In this document: positions 1-11,148 of the stretch, piece after piece
Layout: every line of letters starts with the position of its first letter
Position numbering within the stretch: the first letter of the stretch is position 1
NCBI RefSeq assembly: GCF_028435365.1
Contig: NZ_JAGTJJ010000025.1
Coordinates: forward strand, 62,001 to 126,000
From: Polyangium jinanense
GTDB lineage: Bacteria; Myxococcota; Polyangia; Polyangiales; Polyangiaceae
Direction: 5' to 3'
Length of the DNA: 64,000 bases
Notes under the pieces: generated by a model
What the model was told of the DNA's origin: nothing
Database searches by the model: none
The model's input: the letters and a program-made list of their open reading frames with translations, nothing else
Translations under genes and position numbers: made by a program

Positions 1-1460
1 CGCCGCTCCCCCGCCGCGCGGGGCTTCGGCGCGTCCACGGGCGCCGCGGGCACCACGGGGAGCGGCTTCGCCGCCGCGCGCGCCTCGTCCGAAAGCTCGG
101 CCTGGAGCGAATGCTTGTTCGCCCGCGTGATCACGACCTCGACGATCGTGCCGCGCAGATCGAGCCCCTCCGCGCCGGCGACGTGCACGATCTCGTTACG
201 CTCGGTGCGGCCCGACCAGGCGTTCGTGCCCTCCTTGCCCGCGCCTTCCACGAGTACGCGCTGCCGGCTGCCGACGAGCCCCTGCAGATGCGCGCCGAGC
301 AACTCCTCGCTCACCTCGAACAGCCGCGCGAGCCGCTCGCTCTTCTCGGCCTCGGGCACGTCGTCCGCGAGCTTGCGGGCCGGCGTGTACGGCCGCTGTG
401 AATATTTGAACCCAAACAGTCCGCGGAAGCCCACCTCCCGCACGAGCGAGAGCGTGGCGGCGAAGTCGTCCTCGGTCTCGCCCGGAAAGCCGACGATGAT
501 GTCGGTCGAGAGCGATAGATCGGGCAGCCTCGCGACGAGCGAGCCCACCCGCGCGACGTACTCGGCCCGCGTGTAGCGCCGGATCATGCGCTTCAGGATG
601 CGATCGCTCCCCGATTGCACGGGCAGGTGCACGTGGCGGGCGAGGACCGAAAGATCCGCGTGCGCCTCGATGAGCGAGGGCGTGAGGTGCCGCGGGTGCG
701 GGCTCGTGTACCGGAGCCGCACGAGGCCGGGGACCTCGGCCGCGATGCGCCGCAAGAGCGCGGCGAACTCGCTCTCGTCCGGATCGTCGGGCGAGGCGCC
801 GGGCGCGCGCAAAAGCTCGCTGCTCGGATCTCGGTAGCTGTTCACCGTCTGCCCGAGCAGCGTCACCTCGCGGACGCCCGCTTCCACGAGCCCCGCGATC
901 TCCGCGACGAGCTCCGCGCTCGGCCGGTACCGCTCCGGCCCCCGCGTGTACGGGACGATGCAGAAGGAGCAACGCTCGTTGCAGCCCTTCATGATGGTCA
1001 CGAATGCCGTGGGCGCACTCGCGGCGACGGAGAGTGCCGTCAAAAAGCGCGGGGCTTCGAGGTCGAAGACCGTCCGCACGAGCGGCGGCGCGCCGAGGCC
1101 GATGTCGTCGAGCAGGCGCGGGAGTTCCGGGATGTTGTCGGGCCCGAGGACGAGGTCGATGCCGCTACTGCGCGTGAGCAGGCGCTCGCCCTCCTGCTGG
1201 GCCACGCACCCGGCCACCACGAGGACCATCTCGGGGTGTGTCTGTTTCCACTTGGCGAGGCGGCCGACCTCGCTGAGCAGCTTCTGTTCGGCCTTCTCCC
1301 GGACGCTGCAGGTGTTCAGCACGACCACGTCCGCGGCCCGCGGATCGTCCGATTCCGTATAACCGGCGTGCCGGAGGACCTCGTGCATCCGCTCGGAGTC
1401 GTGGACGTTCATCTGGCAACCGAACGTCGTGATGGCGTAGCGAGGCATGGCGCCGCTCAT
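1..1460 (-). CDS. miaB: tRNA-2-methylthio-N6-dimethylallyladenosine synthase (MiaB), C-terminus cut by window edge
   Basis: Radical-SAM methylthiotransferase that adds the 2-methylthio group to i6A37 of tRNAs in the cytoplasm. Read on the minus strand, the protein opens with an MTTase N-terminal domain (YAITTFGCQMN near residue 8, then NTCSVREKA and VAGCVAQ, giving the three cysteines of the auxiliary cluster). The radical-SAM triad GCNERCSFCIVPYTRG follows near residue 160, and a TRAM-like end near residues 420-450. Two in-frame ATGs lie four codons apart (1460 and 1448); MPRYAITTFGCQ from 1448 is the more usual MiaB start. The frame is still open at base 1, where a Pro/Ala-rich tail extends past the TRAM domain, so the stop lies outside the window. 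The gene is divergent from the acyl-CoA synthetase. MiaB is preferred over MtaB or RimO because of the N-terminal motif and overall length; confidence is high. Confidence 0.95.
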   Translation of the reverse strand, partial: MSGAMPRYAITTFGCQMNVHDSERMHEVLRHAGYTESDDPRAADVVVLNTCSVREKAEQKLLSEVGRLAKWKQTHPEMVLVVAGCVAQQEGERLLTRSSGIDLVLGPDNIPELPRLLDDIGLGAPPLVRTVFDLEAPRFLTALSVAASAPTAFVTIMKGCNERCSFCIVPYTRGPERYRPSAELVAEIAGLVEAGVREVTLLGQTVNSYRDPSSELLRAPGASPDDPDESEFAALLRRIAAEVPGLVRLRYTSPHPRHLTPSLIEAHADLSVLARHVHLPVQSGSDRILKRMIRRYTRAEYVARVGSLVARLPDLSLSTDIIVGFPGETEDDFAATLSLVREVGFRGLFGFKYSQRPYTPARKLADDVPEAEKSERLARLFEVSEELLGAHLQGLVGSRQRVLVEGAGKEGTNAWSGRTERNEIVHVAGAEGLDLRGTIVEVVITRANKHSLQAELSDEARAAAKPLPVVPAAPVDAPKPRAAGER

Positions 1461-1663
1461 GTAACAAAACGGCGGAGGGGCGGCCAGCGCGCGGACGCGC
1501 TTCTTGCTTTCGTGGCTGTTGCAGCGGGCGAGAGGAGCCGCGATGATGGCGGCCGTCGCGGGGAAAAGGCGCTCTTCCGTCGTCCAAGCCGCGCGTGGCC
1601 CCTTGCAAGCACGGCGGGCGTGCACGACAAGACGGGTTTCAGGGACCGAGCTAAGGAGAGGAC

Positions 1664-3480
<1,817 letters not shown>

Positions 3481-3484
<4 letters not shown>

Positions 3485-3503
3485 CGCCTCCCTCGGGCGT
3501 CAC
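3481..3503 (+). terminator. stem-loop overlapping the acyl-CoA synthetase stop codon
   Basis: Perfect 8-bp stem GTGACGCC (3481-3488) / GGCGTCAC (3496-3503) with a 7-nt loop. The left arm contains the TGA stop codon at 3482-3484. No T-tract follows, so this is a candidate transcription end or RNA-stability hairpin only. Confidence 0.4.
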
Positions 3504-3542
3504 TCGTTGACGCCCTGTATCCCCCCTTCTACCCTCGCTTTC

Positions 3543-4322
3543 ATGCACAACCAGGCTCGCGTGGCGGCACTCGCAGCGGCGGCGTGGCTCGTGGGCGGCT
3601 GCGCGAACAGCGCCGCGCGCTCCACGGGCCCTGAGCCCGTCGTGATGGTCGGCGACGGGGTCAAGGCCAAGCCCGCGGACAAACCCATCCAGACCGCCAC
3701 GGGCGACAAAGCCGCCGTGCTCGAGAAGGATCCCGCGGAACCTGCCGAGTACGGGATCATCGGCGTGCTCCAGGGCGCAGACTCGAACAAAGGCCTCGGC
3801 AGCATCTTCGGCTCGGAGGGCGGCGTCGTCGGAGGCGTTGTCGGAGGTCCGGTCGGCGTGTACGGCGGCCTCGGCCTGAGCGGGGTTGGCATCGGCGGCG
3901 GCGGGACGGGCGAGGGCATCGGCCTCGGCACGCTCGGCACTGTCGGACACGGCTCCGGCTACGGCCATGGCAGCGGCTTCGGCTACGGCTCGAGCCGCCC
4001 CCATGAGCGCGTAAAGGCCCGCATCGAGGCTGCCACGATCACGGGCCCGCTCACCGACGAGGTCGTGCAGCGCATCCTCGTGGATCATCGCGACGACGTG
4101 CAGGACTGCTACCTGCTCGAATCCAAGCGCGGCGCCCACGTCCGTGGCCGCATGACGCTCTCCTTCACGATCGACGGCGCGGGCCGCGTGGACGAGGTGT
4201 GGGTCCCTGAGTCGAGCTTCTGGTCGCGCGAGCTCACGAGCTGCGTCGCGCAGGTCGTGGGCACCTTCCGCTTCCCTGCCCCGCCCGCGCAGGTAAAGGT
4301 CCTCGTCCCCGTCGTCTTCTGA
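3543..4322 (+). CDS. AgmX/PglI C-terminal-domain lipoprotein
   Basis: Predicted outer-membrane or periplasmic lipoprotein of 259 residues. The start at 3543 is chosen because it places a signal peptide (MHNQARVAALAAAAWLVGGC) directly at the N-terminus with a lipobox ending in Cys20; the frame is open upstream but that extension has no signal. Residues 75-150 are glycine-rich low complexity (GVVGGVVGGPVGVYGG, then GHGSGYGHGSGFGYGS). The last 100 residues show the pattern of the AgmX/PglI C-terminal domain seen in myxobacterial gliding and adventurous-motility proteins: a helix with one Cys (DDVQDCY), a GRMTLSFTIDGAGRV strand pair, a second Cys (LTSCVAQ), and a closing TFRFPAPP strand. The two cysteines may form a disulfide (inference). 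The exact role is unknown. Confidence 0.85.
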   Translation: MHNQARVAALAAAAWLVGGCANSAARSTGPEPVVMVGDGVKAKPADKPIQTATGDKAAVLEKDPAEPAEYGIIGVLQGADSNKGLGSIFGSEGGVVGGVVGGPVGVYGGLGLSGVGIGGGGTGEGIGLGTLGTVGHGSGYGHGSGFGYGSSRPHERVKARIEAATITGPLTDEVVQRILVDHRDDVQDCYLLESKRGAHVRGRMTLSFTIDGAGRVDEVWVPESSFWSRELTSCVAQVVGTFRFPAPPAQVKVLVPVVF

Positions 4323-4323
4323 T

Positions 4324-4425
4324 TGCATCGACCGCATCGCGGTCGATGCACCAAAGGTCCAGGGCTTGCCCTGGTCCGGGTCCAGGGGCGGACAGCCCCT
4401 GGTCGGGCCCGGGGTGAAACCCCGG
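4324..4425. repeat. cluster of four consecutive intergenic hairpins (REP-like)
   Basis: Four perfect inverted repeats lie head to tail between the AgmX-type gene and a small minus-strand gene. They are: TGCATCGACCGC / GCGGTCGATGCA (12-bp stem, 4324-4350); CCAGGGC / GCCCTGG (4359-4374); CCAGGGGC / GCCCCTGG (4382-4402); and CCGGGGT / ACCCCGG (4409-4425). The last three vary one GGTCCAGGGG-type theme, as expected for a repetitive extragenic palindromic family; the first resembles a terminator for the convergent pair of genes. Confidence 0.7.
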
Positions 4426-4435
4426 CGCTACGCCC

Positions 4436-4642
4436 TCAAACGTCGTACTCGTCGTCCTGAACGATGGCCTCGGCGCCGAAACGCGCACGCGCTTCGAGTA
4501 GCTCCTGGTCGCTGATCCACGTGCGCTCGCACTCGGCGAGCGGCGCGACCTGGTAGACATCCTTGCGGCTTTCGCCGTGCCCGTCTTCGAGCACGCGGAC
4601 GACCTCGTGGTGGAAACCGCACGACGGGCAGAGAGCTCGCAT
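4436..4642 (-). CDS. small conserved-looking protein with one CxxC knuckle
   Basis: A 68-residue acidic protein beginning MRALCPSCGFHHEVVRVLED. The CPSC motif plus HH at residues 5-12 suggests a half zinc ribbon; the C-terminal half is charged (DDEYDV end). No family is recognised. It is accepted as a gene because its ATG at 4642 opens a clean frame, codon use is high-GC3 like its neighbours, and no overlapping frame looks better. It sits between the hairpin cluster and the pyrophosphatase terminator, so it is probably transcribed alone. Confidence 0.6.
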   Translation of the reverse strand: MRALCPSCGFHHEVVRVLEDGHGESRKDVYQVAPLAECERTWISDQELLEARARFGAEAIVQDDEYDV

Positions 4643-4675
4643 GGCCTGATTTATAGTTCGAAGGCGTAACGCTCG

Positions 4676-4718
4676 CTTCGAAAAAGCGAACGCCCCCGCT
4701 CCGCGAGGAGCGAGGGCG
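4676..4718 (-). terminator. rho-independent terminator of the pyrophosphatase gene
   Basis: A 12-bp stem with a single mismatch (4691-4702 pairing with 4707-4718, GCGA loop), followed on the minus strand by TTCGCTTTTT. It lies about 40 nt past the stop of the membrane pyrophosphatase, giving a classical intrinsic terminator for that gene. Confidence 0.8.
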
Positions 4719-4757
4719 CTCGATGGGGACCGCTTCGGTCCGCCTGTCAGAACGTGA

Positions 4758-7226
4758 TCAGTGCGCCGCGGGCGCCGCTGCCTTCACGTCCGTCTTGATG
4801 CGCATGCCGTAGAAGGAACGCCACACGAAGATCGCCGACGCGACGAAGAAGATGCCCGCGAGCACGATGCTCGTCTGGTGCGGGATCTTGATCGCGAGCT
4901 CGACGGCGAGGAGGCCGAAGAGCGTGGTGAACTTGATGATGGGGTTCATGGCGACCGACGAGGTGTCCTTGAAGGGATCACCGACGGTGTCGCCGACGAC
5001 CGTCGCTGCGTGGAGCGGGGTGCCCTTCTCCTTCAGCTCGACCTCGACGAGCTTCTTCGCGTTGTCCCAGGCGCCGCCGGCGTTCGCCATGAAGAGCGCC
5101 TGATACAGACCGAAGAGCGCGATCGAGATCAGGTAGCCGATGAAGAAGAACGGATCGAGGAACGCGAAGGCGAGCGTGCCGAGGAAGACTGCGAGGAAGA
5201 TGTTGATCATCCCGCGCTGCGCGTACTGCGTGCAGATCTCGACGACCTTCTTGCTGTCCTCGATGCTCGCCTTCTCGGCGCCCTCGAGCTTGATGTTCGC
5301 CTTGATGAACTCGACTGCGCGGTAGGCGCCGGTCACGACGGCCTGGCAGGAGGCGCCGCTGAACCAGTAGATCACCGCACCGCCCACGATGAGGCCGAGG
5401 AGGAAGGGCGCGTTGATGAGCGAGAGGCGCTGGATGGCCTCCACCACGCCGAACTCCGCCTGCAGCTCGAGGATGATCGAGAAGATCAGGGTCGTCGCGC
5501 CGACGACTGCGGTGCCGATGAGCACCGGCTTCGCCGTCGCCTTGAACGTGTTGCCCGCGCCGTCGTTCTCCTCGAGGTAGTGCTTGGCCTTCTCGAAGTC
5601 GACGTCGAAGCCGTGTTCCTTCTTGATCTCGTCCTTGATGCCGGGGATCGACTCGATCACGCTGAGCTCGAAGACGCTCTGCGCGTTGTCGGTCACCGGG
5701 CCGTAGGAGTCGACCGCGATGGTCACCGGGCCCATGCCGAGGAAGCCGAAGGCCACGAGGCCGAAGGCGAAGACCGGCGCGGCCATCGTCGACGTGAAGA
5801 CCGTCGCGAGGCCCTGGAGCGCGACCAGGTACGCGGCGCCCATGAGGCCCGCGATGACCATGCCGAGCCAGTAGGCGCTGAAGTTACCGGCCACCATGCC
5901 GGAGAGGACGTTCAGCGACGGGCCACCCTCGCGCGACGAGGTCACGACCTCGCGCACGTGGCTGCTCTCGGTCGAGGTGAAGATCTTGACCGCCTCGGGG
6001 ATGATCGCGCCCGCGAGCGTGCCGCAGCTGATGATGAGCGAGAGCTTCCACCAGAGCGTCCCATCGCCGAGGTTCGGGATGAGCAGGTACGACACGACGA
6101 ACGTGAGGCCGAGCGACACGAACGACGTGAGCCACACGAGCCACGTGAGCGGCGCCTCGAAGTTCATCTTGTCGACGGTGCCGTAGCGGGCCTTCGCGAT
6201 CGCCTCGTTGACGAGGTAGCTGACGACGCTCGCCACGACCATCATGATGCGCATCACGAAGATCCAGACGAGGAGCTGGACCTGCGTCTTGACGTCCGCG
6301 ACCGCGAGCAGGATGAACGAGATGAGCGCGACGCCGGTGACGCCGTACGTCTCGAAGCCGTCGGCGCTCGGGCCGACCGAGTCACCCGCGTTGTCGCCCG
6401 TGCAGTCGGCGATGACGCCCGGGTTACGCGCGTCGTCTTCCTTGATGTTGAAGACGATCTTCATGAGATCGGAGCCGATGTCGGCGATCTTCGTGAAGAT
6501 GCCGCCCGCGATGCGGAGTGCCGAGGCGCCGAGCGACTCGCCGATCGCGAAGCCGATGAAGCACGGCCCCGCGTACTCGCCGGGCACGAAGAGCAGGATG
6601 ATCAGCATGACGAGCAGCTCGACGCTGATCAGCACGGTGCCGATGCTCATGCCCGCCTTCAGCGGGATCGCGTAGGTCGGGAAGGGCTTGCCGCGGAGCG
6701 ACGCGAACGCCGTGCGGGAGTTCGCGAACGTGTTGATGCGGATGCCGAACCAGGCGACGCCCGTGCTGCCTGCGATGCCGACGAGGCTGCAGAACAGGAT
6801 GAGCGCGACACGACCGACGTCGAAGTGCTTGAAATAACCGTAATACACCGCGATCACGAGGCCGATGAGGACCTCGAGCAGCACGATGAACTTGATCTGC
6901 GTGATCAGGTACGTCTTGCAGGTCGCGTAGATGAGCTCCGAGATCTCCAGCATCGAGCGATGCACGGCCATCTTCTTGAGCTGCATGTAGATCGTCATCC
7001 CGAAGATCAGGCCGAGCGCGCAGACGCCCATGCCCGCGAGGAGCAGGGTGCGTCCGTCCATGTTCCCCATGAAGGAAACAGAGCCCAGATCGGGAAGCTT
7101 CAGCGAAGCCTCGTCCGCCTGTGCGGGACGAGCCAGGGCGATAGCGAACAGCGCGCCTACGACGGCCAAGGCGCGCGCGGGCCACGCTCGCGCCCCGCTT
7201 GGGCGCGAAGAACCCTCTACGTTCAT
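4758..7226 (-). CDS. hppA: membrane-bound ion-translocating pyrophosphatase
   Basis: Integral membrane pyrophosphatase of 822 residues that couples PPi hydrolysis to cation (probably H+) pumping across the inner membrane. About 16 hydrophobic segments are visible. Substrate-site motifs are IGSDLMKIVFNIKEDDARNP (about 248-267), DCTGDNAGDSVGPSADGFE, and the late VGDTVGDPFKDTSSVAMNP. In the motif GNTFKATAK (about 558-566) the lysine occupies the position whose Ala/Lys identity separates K+-dependent from K+-independent enzymes, so K+-independent activity is inferred. Before the first conserved helix there is an extra N-terminus of about 35 residues resembling a cleavable signal peptide (ALAVVGALFAIALARPAQA). 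A strong AAGGAGG precedes the ATG at 7226. A terminator follows the gene. Confidence 0.95.
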   Translation of the reverse strand: MNVEGSSRPSGARAWPARALAVVGALFAIALARPAQADEASLKLPDLGSVSFMGNMDGRTLLLAGMGVCALGLIFGMTIYMQLKKMAVHRSMLEISELIYATCKTYLITQIKFIVLLEVLIGLVIAVYYGYFKHFDVGRVALILFCSLVGIAGSTGVAWFGIRINTFANSRTAFASLRGKPFPTYAIPLKAGMSIGTVLISVELLVMLIILLFVPGEYAGPCFIGFAIGESLGASALRIAGGIFTKIADIGSDLMKIVFNIKEDDARNPGVIADCTGDNAGDSVGPSADGFETYGVTGVALISFILLAVADVKTQVQLLVWIFVMRIMMVVASVVSYLVNEAIAKARYGTVDKMNFEAPLTWLVWLTSFVSLGLTFVVSYLLIPNLGDGTLWWKLSLIISCGTLAGAIIPEAVKIFTSTESSHVREVVTSSREGGPSLNVLSGMVAGNFSAYWLGMVIAGLMGAAYLVALQGLATVFTSTMAAPVFAFGLVAFGFLGMGPVTIAVDSYGPVTDNAQSVFELSVIESIPGIKDEIKKEHGFDVDFEKAKHYLEENDGAGNTFKATAKPVLIGTAVVGATTLIFSIILELQAEFGVVEAIQRLSLINAPFLLGLIVGGAVIYWFSGASCQAVVTGAYRAVEFIKANIKLEGAEKASIEDSKKVVEICTQYAQRGMINIFLAVFLGTLAFAFLDPFFFIGYLISIALFGLYQALFMANAGGAWDNAKKLVEVELKEKGTPLHAATVVGDTVGDPFKDTSSVAMNPIIKFTTLFGLLAVELAIKIPHQTSIVLAGIFFVASAIFVWRSFYGMRIKTDVKAAAPAAH

Positions 7227-7580
7227 GACGGTGTGCCTCCTTCAAACGAGGAGTCCGCCGACGATGGCTCCCGCCGTCGTGGCGATCTCCCAGGTTCCGA
7301 GGGGTTGGCCGCCTGCGTGAGTCGCGGATGAGCGGGCACCGACGGGGTTCGTCCCCGTGGCGCAGGCTCCGTCGAAATCGACCCGCTAGCCCTGACGCCG
7401 ACGCTTCAGCACAGCCTCGCCCTCGACGGTTTTCCCCGCCGAGGCGCGCGCTGACTACCACAACGCGACTTCCCCGTCATCCTTCTTTTGTTGGAGGTTG
7501 GGCCGGCCCCGTCCGGCCCCTCGGCAGCTGGGGTTTGGGGGCGCGGCTCGGCTCGTCCGAGCGGAGCCCCCCTCGTCCGA
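7227..7580. other. intergenic region between the pyrophosphatase and kinase genes
   Basis: Carries the AAGGAGG ribosome binding site of the pyrophosphatase gene and, at its other end, the kinase terminator hairpin. No convincing promoter box or additional gene was seen between them. Confidence 0.5.
7537..7571 (-). terminator. nested hairpin downstream of the kinase gene
   Basis: Outer stem GGGGGC (7537-7542) / GCCCCC (7566-7571) encloses an inner stem GCTCGG (7546-7551) / CCGAGC (7557-7562). It begins 10 nt past the kinase stop codon. There is no T-run, so it is a candidate terminator or 3' stabilising structure. Confidence 0.45.
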
Positions 7581-9326
<1,746 letters not shown>

Positions 9327-9539
9327 GTTCCTTCGTGTTCTCCTCGGGTACGGGGCTGGCTCGCGTGACGATCCACGCGCCGCCCGCTCGATCTCCCGCG
9401 GGTGCGTCCGACCTTCGGTCGTGCGCTCGCGGAGGCGAGGCCTTGCGGCATCATCGCGGATACTACCAGGGGAGCGCGCGCCGCGTCGACGGGGCTTGAT
9501 GGCGCAGCCCCAAGGCTGCTAGCGTCCTCTCGTCGCCCC

Positions 9540-9920
9540 ATGCCCTCACAAACGCCGCTGGGGGCGACACCGCCAACAATGTCAGGACCGATCGAGAGCT
9601 CAGGCGAAATCGAGATCTACTGCCACCCGGCCCGATCTTCGGGCCGCGGCACCGTGCCGTTTTTCGACGAGATCCGGCCCGGGGATCGGCTCTCGCTCGT
9701 CTTCGTCCCCAGCGAGACGTCGGTCCCGCCCTACTCCCTCAAGGTCTTCTCGCCGTCGGGCGCGAACATCCTCGACACACTCGTGCGGGATCCGCCCACG
9801 GGCGCCCCGCAGAGCCCTCCTCCGATCGAGTTCGTGGTGTCCGCCCCCGGCGTGTACCGCATCGAGATCCGCACCCTCACCGGCCGGCAGCGTGGGGACG
9901 CCAAGATCCGCGTCGGCTGA
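9540..9920 (+). CDS. hypothetical beta-rich protein
   Basis: A 126-residue protein of no recognised family. The start at 9540 (MPSQTPLGATPP) is preferred over an upstream ATG at 9402, whose extra residues are Arg/Ala-rich and look non-coding. The body alternates hydrophobic strands: IEIYCHPARS, GRGTVPFFDEIRPGDRLSLV, YSLKVFSPSGANIL, PIEFVVSAPGVYRIEI. This resembles a small beta-sandwich similar to C-terminal domains of myxobacterial envelope proteins. There is no signal peptide. It is divergent from the kinase gene across about 210 nt and converges on the sterol desaturase gene. Confidence 0.6.
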   Translation: MPSQTPLGATPPTMSGPIESSGEIEIYCHPARSSGRGTVPFFDEIRPGDRLSLVFVPSETSVPPYSLKVFSPSGANILDTLVRDPPTGAPQSPPPIEFVVSAPGVYRIEIRTLTGRQRGDAKIRVG

Positions 9921-9973
9921 CCTGCGCCCCGAACGAACCGAGCACGAACACGACGCCGAGGTCGGCGTGATCG

Positions 9974-11077
9974 TCAGAGAAGCATGCCCAGCACGAACGG
10001 CGTGGCGACGATCCGCGCGGCTTCGAGCGGCTTCGCCCATGCGCGCCCTTCGAGCACGCCCCCGAGCCCGCCGAGCGCCGCGACGAACCAGGCCGAGAAC
10101 ACGAGCTGCGTCCCGATCGGCGCCGTGGCGCCTTTCAAGAGAAAATACACCGTGGCCACGAGCGTGAAGACGAGCATCACGGCCGCGTAGATGCCCGCGC
10201 CGCGCGTCGGCCGTACGTCGTACTTCGGTCGATCCGGCGCGACGGCGAGATCGGCGGGCGCCATCCCGCGGGGCCGCCACTCGGGCGGCATGATCCAGAC
10301 GAGGATCTTGTCGAGGAAGCGCGGCGCGCGGGCGGCGGTGTCCAGGATGTCGCGGAACGGGGCCCATGCGCAGACGAGCGGGTTCCACGAGGCGACGGGC
10401 TTCACGGTGCCGTACACGGGTTGGTCGGCCTCGGGCTCGAAGGTCCCGAAGAGCCGATCCCAGATGATCAGGATGCCGCCGTGGTTGCGATCGAGGTACC
10501 GCCCATTGCAACCGTGATGCACGCGGTGGTGCGAGGGCGTGTTCAGCACCCATTCGAGCGGGCCGAGCTTCCCGACGAGCTCGGTGTGAATCCAGAACTG
10601 GTAGACGGTGTTGATACCGAGCGCCGTCACGAACATCGCGGGCGGGAATCCAAGCAGCGCGAGCGGCAGGTAAAACACGCGCGACACGAGCGGCTGAACG
10701 GGCCCCTGCCGGAGCGCGACGGCGAAGTTGTAATCCTCGCTCTGGTGATGCGGCGCGTGCGCGGCCCAGGCGAGGTTCATGCGGTGCGAGGCGCGGTGAA
10801 ACCAGTAATAAAGAAAATCGAGGCCGACGAGCAAGACGACCCAGGCGAGCCCCGAGCTCGGCGAGACGTCGAAGAAGCGTCGCTCGTAGAGCAAGAGGTA
10901 GCCGCCGAGGAGCACGCCCGCCGCGACGACGCCGAAGAGCGTCTGCGCCGAGCCGAGGAGCAGATCGGCGAGCACGTCCGGGCCGCGGTAGACGCGCCGC
11001 TTCTTCACGCGGCCCCCGAGCCATTCGAGGCCCATGAGAACGAAGAATCCCGGGATGGACAGGGTGATGACGTCCAC
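9974..11077 (-). CDS. sterol desaturase / fatty acid hydroxylase family protein
   Basis: Membrane di-iron oxygenase family protein of 367 residues. The histidine clusters that bind the two irons are all present: FHRASHRMN (about 92-100), APHHQSED (about 106-113) and HHRVHHGCN (about 184-192), followed by GGILIIWDRLFGTFEPE. Five or more hydrophobic segments flank them, and an extra C-terminal block of about 110 residues contains three more membrane segments (LVFTLVATVYFLL, for example). Known family members hydroxylate or desaturate sterols, carotenoids, fatty acids or alkylglycerols; the substrate here cannot be decided. Myxobacteria of this group make sterols and unusual lipids, so a lipid substrate is likely. 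GTG is used as the start at 11077. Confidence 0.88.
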   Translation of the reverse strand: MDVITLSIPGFFVLMGLEWLGGRVKKRRVYRGPDVLADLLLGSAQTLFGVVAAGVLLGGYLLLYERRFFDVSPSSGLAWVVLLVGLDFLYYWFHRASHRMNLAWAAHAPHHQSEDYNFAVALRQGPVQPLVSRVFYLPLALLGFPPAMFVTALGINTVYQFWIHTELVGKLGPLEWVLNTPSHHRVHHGCNGRYLDRNHGGILIIWDRLFGTFEPEADQPVYGTVKPVASWNPLVCAWAPFRDILDTAARAPRFLDKILVWIMPPEWRPRGMAPADLAVAPDRPKYDVRPTRGAGIYAAVMLVFTLVATVYFLLKGATAPIGTQLVFSAWFVAALGGLGGVLEGRAWAKPLEAARIVATPFVLGMLL

Positions 11078-11148
11078 GGCGGGGACATCTTAGCGAGGCG
11101 GGCGGGTTCCGTCACGCGGGGCGACCGGGGAGCCCCCTCCATGCGGCA

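Noticed and set aside
4761..7331. 856-codon plus-strand open frame over the pyrophosphatase gene
   Set aside because: Antisense shadow: Arg/Asp/Glu-rich without structure, while the minus frame is a clear membrane pyrophosphatase.
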